A DNA stretch of 64,000 bases from GWE2-42-39 sp034003625 (GCA_034003625.1 JAVEYG010000018.1:1-64000), one strand, 5' to 3'. Positions 42,467 to 52,133 are shown, counted from the first letter of the stretch. Notes: generated by a model not told the origin, from the sequence alone. Numbers and translations: made by a program.

Positions 42467-43774
42467 ATGTCAAACAAAACCAACCGAAGACAATTTCTCC
42501 GGAGCGCCACAACAGCAGCTTTGGGGGCGACGGTACTTCCCAGTATCATTCCTTCCTCTGCATTGGGAATGAACGGGCTTCTGCCTCCCAGCGACCGTAT
42601 TGTGATGGGCTCGATCGGGACCGGCTCGCAGGGAACCGGCAACATGCGCAATTTCCTGAAATTTAAAGAAGTGCAATACGTTGCCCTGTGCGATGTAGAT
42701 GCCAATCACCTGAAACGTGGCCAAAAAATTGTAAACGACCACCACCAAAACAACGACTGCCGCATTTACGAAGATTACCGCCAATTCCTTGAAAAAGAAA
42801 AATTAGATGCCGTGTGTATTTCGGTACCCGATCACTGGCACACTCACACTTACATTGCTGCTGCTGAAAAGAAGATCAACATCTGGGGCGAAAAACCGTT
42901 AGCCCGCAGCATTCAGGAAGGAAAAGCCATTGTGAAAGCCGTTCAGAAAAATGGCATTATCTGGCAAACCGGAAGCTGGCAGCGTTCGGTCGCAAATTTT
43001 CATCATGCCGCCGAACTGGTGTTTAACGGACGGATTGGCAAAGTAAATTATATTGAAGTGGGATTGCCCGACGGGAAAAAAGGAATTGGCACCCCGCCGG
43101 TAAAAGAAATTCCGGAAGGCTTGAATTGGGAATTCTGGCTCGGATCGGCCCCAAAAGTTCCGTTTCGCGGTGTTTGCCACTGGGACTGGCGCTGGATACT
43201 CGACTATTCGGGCGGACAATTGACCGACTGGGCCGGTCACCACATCGATATTGCCCACTGGGGAATGGGACTCGACCGCACCGGCCCCATTGAAATAGAA
43301 GGTGTGGGCGTGTTCCCGCGCGAAGGTATTTTCGATGTGGCCGTTGAATACGATTTTCTGTGCAAATATGCCAATAGTCTCCAAATGCGGGTGGCCAACG
43401 CCTCGCGCCTGAAGCACGGGATGGGCGTTACCTGGCACGGAGAAACAGGCTGGGTACATGTAGGCCGCGGCCAGTTGTTCGCTTCCGACCCCAAAATTCT
43501 GGAAGAAAAGATGGGCGAAGGCGATACCCTTCTGTATAAAAGCAACAATCATTTCGGAAACCTGTTGGACTGTATTCGTGCCGGAAAAGAAACCATCACC
43601 CCGGTAGATGTTGCACACCGTTCAATTTCAGTTGGTTTGCTGGGCGAAATTGCCATTACCACCGGGCAAAAAATCCAGTGGGACCCTGAAAAAGAAGAAA
43701 TTATTGGCAACGAACGGGCCAGCCGCCTGCTCAACCGCCCGATGCGCGAACCCTGGACTTTCCCAACTGTTTAA
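42467..43774 (+). CDS. Exported Gfo/Idh/MocA oxidoreductase with Tat-type signal
   Basis: A protein of 435 residues of the same superfamily but another subfamily than copies A and B. Tat-type signal TNRRQFLRSATTAALGATV, no lipobox, so the enzyme is likely free in the periplasm. Rossmann motif IGTGSQGTG, AVCISVPDHWHTHTYIAAAE, EKPLARSIQEG, and the catalytic-domain block GQLTDWAGHHIDIAHWGMG with the expected Asp/His pair. The ThuA-like gene begins 12 bases later; ThuB, the partner of ThuA in trehalose use, is also a Gfo/Idh/MocA enzyme. Confidence 0.88.
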   Translation: MSNKTNRRQFLRSATTAALGATVLPSIIPSSALGMNGLLPPSDRIVMGSIGTGSQGTGNMRNFLKFKEVQYVALCDVDANHLKRGQKIVNDHHQNNDCRIYEDYRQFLEKEKLDAVCISVPDHWHTHTYIAAAEKKINIWGEKPLARSIQEGKAIVKAVQKNGIIWQTGSWQRSVANFHHAAELVFNGRIGKVNYIEVGLPDGKKGIGTPPVKEIPEGLNWEFWLGSAPKVPFRGVCHWDWRWILDYSGGQLTDWAGHHIDIAHWGMGLDRTGPIEIEGVGVFPREGIFDVAVEYDFLCKYANSLQMRVANASRLKHGMGVTWHGETGWVHVGRGQLFASDPKILEEKMGEGDTLLYKSNNHFGNLLDCIRAGKETITPVDVAHRSISVGLLGEIAITTGQKIQWDPEKEEIIGNERASRLLNRPMREPWTFPTV

Positions 43775-43786
43775 ATTGAACCAATT

Positions 43787-44998
43787 ATGAAAAAGATATT
43801 ATTATCAATCGTTATTTTGGCCGGAATTATTGTGTCGACGAATTCCTGTAAAGAAGAAGCCAAATACAAAGCGTTGATTGTAACCGGGCAAAACACCTCC
43901 CACGACTGGACGGCAAGCGCCCCGATCCTCAAACAGATACTCGAATCTACATGCTTATTTTCAATAAAAACAGCTACTACTCCCGAAAAAGGCGCCGACA
44001 TGAGCGGCTTTACCCCTGATTTCAGCAAATTCGACCTGATCGTACTCGACTATGACGGAGACGCATGGCCTGAACCAACTAAATCAGCTTTTGTTGAATT
44101 TGTGAAGAACGGGGGCGGGGTAGTAGTTTATCATGCAGCAAACAACCCTTTCCCCGACTGGAAAGAGTTTAACGAAATAACCGGGCTTGGCGGTTGGGGA
44201 AACCGCAATGAAAACAGTGGCCCATACGTATATTACAGAAAAGACAGCCTGATACGGGACACGACCCCCGGTCGCGGCGGTTCGCACGGCCCGCAACACG
44301 AATATTTGGTGAAAACCCGGAATGCAGAACACCCGGTTATGAAAGGGTTGCCGGCAAGCTGGATGCATACCAAAGATGAGTTGTACCAGGAATTGCGCGG
44401 CCCGGCTGAAAACATCGACATATTGGCAACGGCTCATGCCGACACGGCCATGAAAGGTACCGGGCGCGACGAGCCTGTACTGTTCACGGTCACTTACGGA
44501 AAGGGGCGCATCTTCCATACCGTTCTCGGGCATGTCGGTAAAAAAACCGACGAATATCCGGCGATTGAGTGCGTTGGTTTTATTGTTACTTTGCAACGCG
44601 GCGCCGAGTGGGCTGCAAGCGGACAAGTGACCCAGGACATTCCTGCCGAATTTCCAAATTCGGTAAGCACCGTTGAATGGCCTTCGTTTAAAACGATGTC
44701 GCTGGCCGAATTGATGGACAATATTGAAAATTATAAAATCGGGCGCAGCCGTAAATACCTTTCCGACCTGCAATCGAGGATCCGAAAAGATTCCCGCTCG
44801 GAAGAAAAATTACTGGAATACGAAAAAGCAATGGTAAAAGCATTGAAATCAAAGAAATGCGAAGCCGATGCAAAAAAAGCGCTGATCGCCGAATTGAGCT
44901 GGATGGGTTCTGATATTTGTGTTCCGGTTTTAGAAGGGTTAAAAAAATCAGATGAATTAAAAGATGCGGCAACTGCTGCATTGGAACGTTTAAAATAA
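43787..44998 (+). CDS. ThuA-like lipoprotein with helical C-terminal repeats
   Basis: A protein of 403 residues. Lipoprotein signal MKKILLSIVILAGIIVSTNSC. A ThuA domain (class I amidotransferase-like fold) follows: YKALIVTGQNTSHDW, DLIVLDYDGDAWPEP, GGGVVVYHAANNPFPDW, PQHEYLVKTRNAEHPVM, TYGKGRIFHTVLGHVG. The last 110 residues are helical, HEAT-like. In Agrobacterium and Sinorhizobium, ThuA and ThuB act on trehalose or other disaccharides through 3-keto sugars. Here the protein would be lipid-anchored in the envelope next to exported Gfo/Idh/MocA enzymes. The membrane protein gene follows two bases after its stop. Confidence 0.85.
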   Translation: MKKILLSIVILAGIIVSTNSCKEEAKYKALIVTGQNTSHDWTASAPILKQILESTCLFSIKTATTPEKGADMSGFTPDFSKFDLIVLDYDGDAWPEPTKSAFVEFVKNGGGVVVYHAANNPFPDWKEFNEITGLGGWGNRNENSGPYVYYRKDSLIRDTTPGRGGSHGPQHEYLVKTRNAEHPVMKGLPASWMHTKDELYQELRGPAENIDILATAHADTAMKGTGRDEPVLFTVTYGKGRIFHTVLGHVGKKTDEYPAIECVGFIVTLQRGAEWAASGQVTQDIPAEFPNSVSTVEWPSFKTMSLAELMDNIENYKIGRSRKYLSDLQSRIRKDSRSEEKLLEYEKAMVKALKSKKCEADAKKALIAELSWMGSDICVPVLEGLKKSDELKDAATAALERLK

Positions 44999-45000
44999 AA

Positions 45001-47067
45001 ATGACGGATAAAAAACTGAAAATAGTATTTTGGGGATTGTCGGTAGTTTTCCTGCTGGCCGTTCTGATTATCAGCCGCGATGCTGGTATTTCGGGCGACG
45101 AAGAGGTGCATTACAAACATTCGGAAATGGTATACAACTATTTCAAAACCCTGGGTAAAGACAAGTCGGCCCTTGATACCCCAAAAACACATTTACAGTA
45201 TTACGGTCAGTCGTTCGATAATTTTGTGACCATCCTCATCCACGTTTTCAACATTGATGATGTTTACGGGTTCCGGCACCTGATGAATTCTTTTGCCGGC
45301 TGGCTGATTGTACTCACAACCGGGCTGTTTGCCATTTATTTGTCGGGCTACCGGACTGGTATTATCGTCGTGTTACTATTTGCTATGTCGCCCCGTTTTC
45401 TTGGGCACCTGCAAAATAATTTAAAAGACATTCCCTTCGCCCTGGCTTACGTTGCCGGTGTATTTTTATCTCTGCAAACAGTCTTTTCCGTATCTAAACC
45501 ATCGAAACGGACTATTGCTTTACTTGTACTTAGTATTGCAGCTTCTATCGGTATCAGGGCGGGGGGAATTTTATTGGTAATCTACCTTTGGTTTTTCACG
45601 TTTCTGTATTACCTGCACCAGTTTTTTACCGGAGCGGACATCGAATCAAAAGAACTTTTTTATCGCTTCAAACAGCTGGTTTTTGTTTCCGTACTTAGTT
45701 ATTTTATAGGTCTTCTGTTATGGCCGTATGCACTTACCAATCCGTTTTTGAAACCCTGGCAATCGTACCAGATTATGACCAATTTCCCGACTACCCTGCG
45801 ACAGATATTCAACGGGGGCTACTATTGGTCCGATTATCTTCCCTGGTTTTACCTTCCCAAATACATGCTGGTAACCATTCCGTTGGTAGTATTGTTTGGG
45901 GTATCTCTTTTTCTGGTTTTTTCGTGGCGTATTTTCAAAAACGGCAAAGTGCTTCCTCTGTCAATCCTGATTTTCACGATTGTGTTCCCCCCGGTTTTTG
46001 TAATCCTGAAACACGCCAACTTGTACGGGGCATGGCGACATTTCATTTTTATTTATCCGGGCATTGTGTTGCTGGCAGCGATGGGCTTTTCAGAATATGT
46101 TTCGTCAATAAAAAAATACTGGCCTAAAATTGTGTTGGGAGCTGCGGTTGTTGTTATGGCGGTACATCCGGTAAAATTCATGGCTGCCAACCATCCGTAT
46201 TATTATCTCTATTTCAACGAGTTTACAGGAGGGCTGAAAGGTGCTTACGGGAAATACGAAACCGACTATTATTACCACAGCATGCGCGAAGGTACCGAAT
46301 GGCTGATCAATCATTTAAACGAAGTGAAGCCCAAGCGGAACATCCGGGTTGGCGGCAATTTCCCGATCCAATGGTTTTTCAGGTTTTATCCGAACATCGA
46401 TTTTTCGTATTTCCAATATACCAACCGGAGCAATTCGAATTGGGACTATGCGATTGTGGGGAACAGCTATATTCATCCCGAACAGTTGAAAAAAGGCAAC
46501 TGGCCGCCCGGCAACGCCATTCATACCGTGTATGCCGACGGGGTTCCCATCTGCACGGTACTCAAACGGCAAACGTATGACGACTACCGTGGAATAAAAG
46601 CGCTGGAACAAAACAATTATGCAGAAGCAGAAAAGTTACTCGCTAAAGCGGCAAAAATTGATCCGACAAACGAACTGATCTATTTCAAATTAGCAAGGGC
46701 GCTCCTGGAGCAGGGAAAAACCAGGGAAGCCGTTGCGGTATTGAAAAAAAATATAGAGGTACATCCCGAATACGAACCTGCGCTACTGCTGATGGGCACC
46801 ATTTCTGAACAGGAAGGGAATAGTTATCAGGCTATTAAATATTACGGAAAAGTGATCGAAACAAACAAAAAATACTTTGTTGCGTATATAAAACTTGCAA
46901 ATTTGTATCGCGAAACCAATGTGGAGAAAGCAAGAGAGGTATTGAAAGCATGCATCCGGGTGAACCCGCACCATAAGGAAGCCATCCTGGCGCTGGCCGG
47001 GACGTATGATGCAACAGAACCTGAAATTGCACTTAAATACAGGGAATTAGCAAATTCAATTAATTAA
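45001..47067 (+). CDS. GT39-like membrane protein with C-terminal TPR domain
   Basis: A protein of 688 residues. About eleven hydrophobic helices span residues 10-400; the first periplasmic loop carries ISRDAGISGDEEVHYKHSE, the acidic motif of GT39/PMT-type transferases. From about residue 530 are TPR-like repeats (ALEQNNYAEAEKLLAKAAKI, LIYFKLARALLEQGKTREAV, AIKYYGKVIETNKKYFVAYI). A glycosyltransferase-like protein inside an apparently catabolic operon is unexpected; it might glycosylate an envelope component or be a sugar-lipid carrier. It is tightly linked to the ThuA-like gene upstream and the small gene downstream. Confidence 0.75.
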   Translation: MTDKKLKIVFWGLSVVFLLAVLIISRDAGISGDEEVHYKHSEMVYNYFKTLGKDKSALDTPKTHLQYYGQSFDNFVTILIHVFNIDDVYGFRHLMNSFAGWLIVLTTGLFAIYLSGYRTGIIVVLLFAMSPRFLGHLQNNLKDIPFALAYVAGVFLSLQTVFSVSKPSKRTIALLVLSIAASIGIRAGGILLVIYLWFFTFLYYLHQFFTGADIESKELFYRFKQLVFVSVLSYFIGLLLWPYALTNPFLKPWQSYQIMTNFPTTLRQIFNGGYYWSDYLPWFYLPKYMLVTIPLVVLFGVSLFLVFSWRIFKNGKVLPLSILIFTIVFPPVFVILKHANLYGAWRHFIFIYPGIVLLAAMGFSEYVSSIKKYWPKIVLGAAVVVMAVHPVKFMAANHPYYYLYFNEFTGGLKGAYGKYETDYYYHSMREGTEWLINHLNEVKPKRNIRVGGNFPIQWFFRFYPNIDFSYFQYTNRSNSNWDYAIVGNSYIHPEQLKKGNWPPGNAIHTVYADGVPICTVLKRQTYDDYRGIKALEQNNYAEAEKLLAKAAKIDPTNELIYFKLARALLEQGKTREAVAVLKKNIEVHPEYEPALLLMGTISEQEGNSYQAIKYYGKVIETNKKYFVAYIKLANLYRETNVEKAREVLKACIRVNPHHKEAILALAGTYDATEPEIALKYRELANSIN

Positions 47068-47080
47068 AAATAGAAGTGTT

Positions 47081-47338
47081 ATGAAACGATTCTTTTTATT
47101 GATGGTATTGTTCGTAAGCATGGCCATTGCAGGAATGGCTGCCGGCTATGCACAGGACGAAGAACTATTTGACGACAAAAAAGACACCATTTCCATTGAC
47201 GACATGGACCCGGTGTTTTATGAGGCAGAAGAAGAAAATGCCAAATCGAAAAGTTCAGCTACGGCCATTGTTATTGTTGCCGGAGTAGCTGTTGTTTTAA
47301 CCGGCGTATATTTCTTCATGAAGAAAAAGAAAAAATAG
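47081..47338 (+). CDS. Small membrane protein, unknown function
   Basis: A protein of 85 residues: signal peptide (FFLLMVLFVSMAIAGMAAGYA), an acidic middle (DEELFDDKKDTISIDDMDP) and one transmembrane helix (SATAIVIVAGVAVVLTGVYFF) followed by a Lys-only tail. It is the last gene before the terminator at 47417. It looks like a sortable or anchored small envelope protein; the family is not recognised. Confidence 0.65.
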   Translation: MKRFFLLMVLFVSMAIAGMAAGYAQDEELFDDKKDTISIDDMDPVFYEAEEENAKSKSSATAIVIVAGVAVVLTGVYFFMKKKKK

Positions 47339-47416
47339 TTGGGTGAGCAAATCGTTTTTGAATGGTTTGTGAAACGCGGGAAGGCCTGATCAGGATTTCC
47401 CGCTCATAAGTGTTGG

Positions 47417-47449
47417 CCCGGCCTGAGAATAATGCAGGCCGGGTTTTTT
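47417..47449 (+). terminator. Rho-independent terminator of the module B operon
   Basis: CCCGGCCTG (47417-47425) pairs perfectly with CAGGCCGGG (47435-47443), followed by six T. Confidence 0.85.
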
Positions 47450-47552
47450 GTTATATTTACCAGGCAAGGACAAGATAAACCCAATAGCTCTCAAAAATTA
47501 CTTAATATATAGTTGTATAAGAAACATTTGTGTTGACTATCAAAATCGGGAT

Positions 47553-47568
47553 ACAATAATTATATTGT
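47553..47568. promoter_or_regulatory. Inverted repeat upstream of the MFS gene
   Basis: ACAATA-ATTA-TATTGT, six-base perfect arms, 47 bases before the -7 element of the porter gene. A candidate operator; short enough to be chance in AT-rich DNA. Confidence 0.3.
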
Positions 47569-47614
47569 CCATATTTTCGCAGGATTGTTCATTTCCGGCT
47601 AATTTGTTTCCATC

Positions 47615-47622
47615 TATTTTTG
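47615..47622 (+). promoter_or_regulatory. -7 promoter element for the sugar porter gene
   Basis: TATTTTTG matches TAnnTTTG exactly, 19 bases before ATG 47642. Confidence 0.4.
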
Positions 47623-47641
47623 AAGAAACCAAAATTAATAA

Positions 47642-49045
47642 ATGGTGGAAAAGATCAAATTTAACAAACGGTTCATTCTGGGGATTACCCTGATTTCGGC
47701 CTTGGGCGGGTTATTATTTGGCTACGATTGGGTGGTCATTGGCGGTGCAAAGCCCTTTTACGAACGCTTTTTCGATATCACTTCTTCTCCGCATTTGCAG
47801 GGCTGGGCCATGAGCAGCGCTTTGGTTGGATGTTTATTCGGAGCCATGGCTTCCGGGTATTTTACCGACCGTTTCGGAAGAAAATTTCCGTTGATCGGCG
47901 CTGCTGCGTTATTCACGATTGCGGCAATTGGTACCGGCGCAGTCAGTTCGTTTGCCTCATTTATTATTTATCGTATTATCGGGGGACTTGGGATCGGACT
48001 GGCCTCGGCCATCTCGCCCATGTACATTGCCGAAATTTCGCCGGCACACATGCGCGGGCGATTGGTTTCGGTCAACCAACTGACCATCGTGATCGGTATC
48101 CTGGCGGCACAGTTGATTAATTTTTTGATTGCGGAGAAGGTTCCGGAAGGATTTACTGATATGGAAATCCTGCAATCGTGGAATGGTCAAACCGGGTGGA
48201 GATGGATGTTTTGGGCCGGAACAGTACCTGCCCTTGCCTTTTTTATCCTTGCCTTTTTTATTCCCGAAAGCCCGCGTTATCTCGTAAAATCAGGGGAAAG
48301 TGATAGTTCCCTGAAAATTCTGGAACGGATTGGTGGTCGTGAATATGCCATTCAGGAACAAAAAAATATTGCAAACACATTGAAAGAAACAAATACGAAA
48401 GTGGATTGGAATGCTTTGACTGCCAAAAAAGTCCGTCCGATGCTCATTCTCGGGATTGTTCTGGCTGTCATCCAGCAATGGTGCGGAATCAATGTAATCT
48501 TTAATTATGCCGAAGAAATATTTACGTCTGCCGGGTTTTCGGTGGGCGATATGCTTTTCAATATTGTGATTACCGGTACCGTAAACCTTGTTTTTACGTT
48601 ACTGTCTATGCGGATGGTAGACAGTTGGGGGCGGCGAAAACTGATGCTGCTCGGCTTTATCGGGCTGACGGTCATTTATTTCATCCTTGGCGGAAGTTAT
48701 TTTTTCGAAGTAAAAGGCTTTGCCATTCTTGTTTTGGTGATGGTTGCCATTGCTACTTATGCCATGACGCTGGCCCCGATTACCTGGGTGGTACTTTCCG
48801 AAATATTTCCGAACAGTGTCAGGGGAGCTGCTATGGCTTTGGCAACCACGGCGCTGTGGATCGCCTGTTTTGTGCTTACCTATACTTTCCCGATCCTGAA
48901 CAAACTGCTCAACGCAAGTGGTACTTTCTGGCTGTACGCTTTTATTTGCTTATCGGGCTTCCTTTTTATCCTGAAAAAATTACCTGAAACCAAAGGGAAA
49001 AGTTTGGAAGAAGTAGAAGCCGGATTTGAAAATCTGAAAAATTAA
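47642..49045 (+). CDS. MFS sugar porter (XylE-like)
   Basis: A protein of 467 residues with twelve predicted helices. Sugar-porter signatures are present: LLFGYDWVVIGGAKPF in helix 1, YFTDRFGRKFPL in loop 2-3, IGLASAISPMYIAEISP, RWMFW and IPESPRYLVKSGE after helix 6, then QQWCGINVIFNYAEEIF in helix 7 and PETKGKSLEEVE near the end. It should carry a monosaccharide with protons across the inner membrane. Its GH2 neighbour (26 bases downstream) and module B suggest it takes up a product of periplasmic glycoside breakdown. Confidence 0.9.
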   Translation: MVEKIKFNKRFILGITLISALGGLLFGYDWVVIGGAKPFYERFFDITSSPHLQGWAMSSALVGCLFGAMASGYFTDRFGRKFPLIGAAALFTIAAIGTGAVSSFASFIIYRIIGGLGIGLASAISPMYIAEISPAHMRGRLVSVNQLTIVIGILAAQLINFLIAEKVPEGFTDMEILQSWNGQTGWRWMFWAGTVPALAFFILAFFIPESPRYLVKSGESDSSLKILERIGGREYAIQEQKNIANTLKETNTKVDWNALTAKKVRPMLILGIVLAVIQQWCGINVIFNYAEEIFTSAGFSVGDMLFNIVITGTVNLVFTLLSMRMVDSWGRRKLMLLGFIGLTVIYFILGGSYFFEVKGFAILVLVMVAIATYAMTLAPITWVVLSEIFPNSVRGAAMALATTALWIACFVLTYTFPILNKLLNASGTFWLYAFICLSGFLFILKKLPETKGKSLEEVEAGFENLKN

Positions 49046-49071
49046 AAAGAGTTCACATAAACCCAAACAAC

Positions 49072-51891
49072 ATGAATTCAATAACTTCATTTTTAATGGC
49101 GGCGCTTTTATTATTTGCCGCAGCATGTTCCCGCACGGAAACATCAAAAATCGACCTGTCGGGCGAATGGTTTTTCGCCATCGACTCGTTCGATATGGGG
49201 ATTGACGAAAAATGGTATTCCGGCTACTTAAACGAACGGGTACTGCTTCCCGGTTCGATGAACTCGAACGGGAAAGGGGAGGATGTTAATCTTCAAACAG
49301 AATGGACAGGGCAAATTGTTGATAGTTCGTTCTTCAAAAAACCGGAATATTCAAAATATCGTCAGTCCGGGAATTTTAAAATCCCGTTCTGGTTACAGCC
49401 ACTGAAACATTATCAGGGAGCTGCCTGGTATCAGAAAAAAGTGAATATCCCGTCAGGCTGGGAAGACAAACAAATCTCCCTGTTTTTGGAACGTTGCCAT
49501 TGGGAAAGCCGCCTTTGGATTGATGATCAGGAGATCGGTATGAGTAACTCATTGGGAACGCCCCATATTTATGACCTAACTGGCAAGTTGGAACCCGGCA
49601 ACCACTTGCTAACCCTTTGCGTCGACAACCGGGTAAAAAGCATCGATCCGGGAGTGAATTCGCACAGTATTTCCGACCACACCCAGAGCAACTGGAACGG
49701 AATTGTCGGGGAATTATTTCTGGAAGCCCGCCCGTTGGTAAAACTGCAATCGGTGCAGGTTTTTCCTGACGTGGCAGAAAAGCAAATTTTTGCAAAGGTT
49801 TCTATTTCCAATCTGACGGAAAATCAGGCTCAGGCAGAACTGACTTTACAGGTTTCAGGGGCAGGTTCTCCGGAAGTAAAAATTCAAAAGGTGCAGCTTG
49901 AAAAAGGAGAAAACCAGGTACAGGTGGAAGTTCCATTGGGTGAAAAAATTCAGCTTTGGGACGAATTTAATCCCAACTTATATCAGTTAAAGGCAATACT
50001 TTCTGATCAGGGGAATGGTTTGTCCGATACTTTATCGACTACTTTTGGCATGCGTTCGTTCGCCGTGAATGGCAAACATATTGAGATCAACGGACGACCG
50101 GTATTTCTTCGCGGGACACTCGAATGTTGTATCTTCCCGAAAACAGGGTATCCGCCGACCGATGAGGCTGAGTGGGCGCGCATTTTCAGTATTTGCCGTG
50201 CACACGGGCTGAACCATGTCCGTTTCCACTCGTGGTGTCCACCAGAGGCAGCTTTTGCTGCTGCCGATAAAGCAGGTTTTTATCTTCAGGTTGAATGCTC
50301 TTCGTGGGCAAACCAGTCGACCACTATTGGCGACGGAAAACCATTCGACAAGTATTTGTATGAAGAAAGCGAACGGATGGTACAGATCTACGGGAACCAC
50401 CCTTCATTTTGCATGATGCTTTATGGAAACGAACCGGGAGGAAAAAATCAGAATGATTTTCTTGGCGAATTTGTGAGCTACTGGAAAAATAAGGACAATC
50501 GACGAATTTACACTTCGGGAGCCGGTTGGCCGCTTTTGGAGATTAATGATTATTTAAGTACCCCGAATCCGCGGATCCAGCGGTGGGGCGAAGGGTTGAA
50601 AAGCATTATCAATGCACAGGCTCCCCGCACTGATTATGACTGGTCCGATTTTACAGACAAATACTCACAACCCGTGGTCAGCCACGAAATCGGGCAGTGG
50701 TGTGTGTACCCGAATTTCAGGGAAATTGCCAAATACGATGGCGTATTACGGGCGAAAAACTTTGAAATTTTTCAGGAAACGCTGAAAGAACACGGCATGG
50801 AACAACTGGCCGACAGTTTCCTGCTGGCTTCCGGCAAATTGCAGGCATTGTGTTACAAAGCCGATATTGAAGCGGCCCTGCGCACCAAAGATTTTGGAGG
50901 TTTTCAACTGCTCGATTTGCACGATTTTCCCGGACAGGGAACGGCACTGGTTGGTGTTTTAGACCCTTTCTGGGGAGAAAAAGGATATATCAGCCCGCAG
51001 GAATACAGCCGTTTTTGTAACTCAACAGTTCCTCTTGCCCGGATGAAAAAACGGGTGTTTACCAACAACGAAACTTTTGAAGCTGCTGTTGAAGTAGCTC
51101 ATTACGGCGAAAAACCAATTACAGCCTGTGTCCCGGAGTGGAAAGTTACCGGGCATTCGGGTGCTATCTTTCAGTCGGGCAAATTTGCTCAATCAGATAT
51201 TTCAGTGGGCAATGGAATTCAACTTGGAACGGTTTCATTTCCGTTGACTTCTGTCGTTTCTCCTGAAAAACTGACATTTGAAATATCGGTTGGTTCATTC
51301 TCCAATAGTTGGGATTTCTGGGTTTATCCGGCGAAAAAAGAAAACATTGAAGGCGAACAAAATATCCGCGTGGTGCAAAATCTGGATGATGCAACCCGAA
51401 AATATCTGGCTGATGGCGGGTCTGTATTATTAACATTGAAAAAAGGAACTCTTTCGGCAGAGATGGGCGGCGACATTCAGATTGGTTTTTCCAGCATCTT
51501 CTGGAATACTGCCTGGACTCGCGGACAAGCGCCACACACTTTAGGCATTCTGTGTAACCCGAAACATCCGGCATTGGCCGCTTTCCCGACCGAATACCAT
51601 AGCAACTGGCAATGGTGGGACGCTATGAGCCATTCGGGGGCAATTAATATCAGCAGTTTTCCTTCAGAAATAAAACCCATCGTGCGGGTGATCGACGATT
51701 GGTTTACCAACCGTCCGCTGGCTTTATTGTTCGAGGGCAAAGTTGGGAAAGGCAAAATCCTGATTTCAGGAATCGATTTGCTGACGGATGCAAAAAATCG
51801 TCCCGAGGCACAGCAAATCCTTTTCAGCCTGAAGAAATACATGGCCGGAGAAAAATTTAACCCGGAAGTGGAAATAGAAGTCCCATTCTAA
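49072..51891 (+). CDS. Glycoside hydrolase family 2 lipoprotein
   Basis: A protein of 939 residues. Lipoprotein signal ending LLLFAAACSRTE. The GH2 sugar-binding jelly roll (DLSGEWFFAIDSFD ... YQGAAWYQKKVNI ... HWESRLWIDDQEIGMSN), Ig-like domain and TIM barrel follow. In the barrel the acid/base Glu454 sits in LYGNEPGG and the likely nucleophile Glu539 in VSHEIGQWC. The C-terminal 300 residues form extra beta-rich domains. Activity could be beta-galactosidase, glucuronidase, mannosidase or a related one; sequence alone does not decide. It is cotranscribed with the MFS porter. Confidence 0.88.
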   Translation: MNSITSFLMAALLLFAAACSRTETSKIDLSGEWFFAIDSFDMGIDEKWYSGYLNERVLLPGSMNSNGKGEDVNLQTEWTGQIVDSSFFKKPEYSKYRQSGNFKIPFWLQPLKHYQGAAWYQKKVNIPSGWEDKQISLFLERCHWESRLWIDDQEIGMSNSLGTPHIYDLTGKLEPGNHLLTLCVDNRVKSIDPGVNSHSISDHTQSNWNGIVGELFLEARPLVKLQSVQVFPDVAEKQIFAKVSISNLTENQAQAELTLQVSGAGSPEVKIQKVQLEKGENQVQVEVPLGEKIQLWDEFNPNLYQLKAILSDQGNGLSDTLSTTFGMRSFAVNGKHIEINGRPVFLRGTLECCIFPKTGYPPTDEAEWARIFSICRAHGLNHVRFHSWCPPEAAFAAADKAGFYLQVECSSWANQSTTIGDGKPFDKYLYEESERMVQIYGNHPSFCMMLYGNEPGGKNQNDFLGEFVSYWKNKDNRRIYTSGAGWPLLEINDYLSTPNPRIQRWGEGLKSIINAQAPRTDYDWSDFTDKYSQPVVSHEIGQWCVYPNFREIAKYDGVLRAKNFEIFQETLKEHGMEQLADSFLLASGKLQALCYKADIEAALRTKDFGGFQLLDLHDFPGQGTALVGVLDPFWGEKGYISPQEYSRFCNSTVPLARMKKRVFTNNETFEAAVEVAHYGEKPITACVPEWKVTGHSGAIFQSGKFAQSDISVGNGIQLGTVSFPLTSVVSPEKLTFEISVGSFSNSWDFWVYPAKKENIEGEQNIRVVQNLDDATRKYLADGGSVLLTLKKGTLSAEMGGDIQIGFSSIFWNTAWTRGQAPHTLGILCNPKHPALAAFPTEYHSNWQWWDAMSHSGAINISSFPSEIKPIVRVIDDWFTNRPLALLFEGKVGKGKILISGIDLLTDAKNRPEAQQILFSLKKYMAGEKFNPEVEIEVPF

Positions 51892-51921
51892 GAAGCTGTT
51901 CAAAAAGCATCGAATTGAATC

Positions 51922-51983
51922 ATCCCGAACTTGTTTCGGGATCACATCTTTCTAATAATCAGACCCTGAAATAAATTCAGGGT
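51922..51983. repeat. Pair of REP-like palindromes
   Basis: ATCCCGAA/TTCGGGAT (51922-51942) and ACCCTGAA/TTCAGGGT (51963-51983) are two small perfect hairpins 20 bases apart in the gap after the GH2 gene, a pattern typical of dispersed repeats in Bacteroidota. Confidence 0.55.
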
Positions 51984-52077
51984 GACGCGAATTGTGGATT
52001 TTAGGACTTTTGGGAAAGTCCCAAAGTGCGATGGAGATTTTAAAGGAGTTTGATGTTGAAGTAAAAATTAACGAACA

Positions 52078-52122
52078 CTGTTTCCTTCTCCCTCTCTTGG
52101 AACGATTGGGGGGGGGAGGCTT
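52078..52122. repeat. GGGGAGGCTT-type repeat upstream of the DUF5107 gene
   Basis: CTGTTTCC..., then a nine-G run and GAGGCTT just before the start codon at 52134; near copy of 42407-42449. The related element at 52165-52194 lies inside the gene. Confidence 0.5.
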
Positions 52123-52133
52123 ATAAAAAAACT

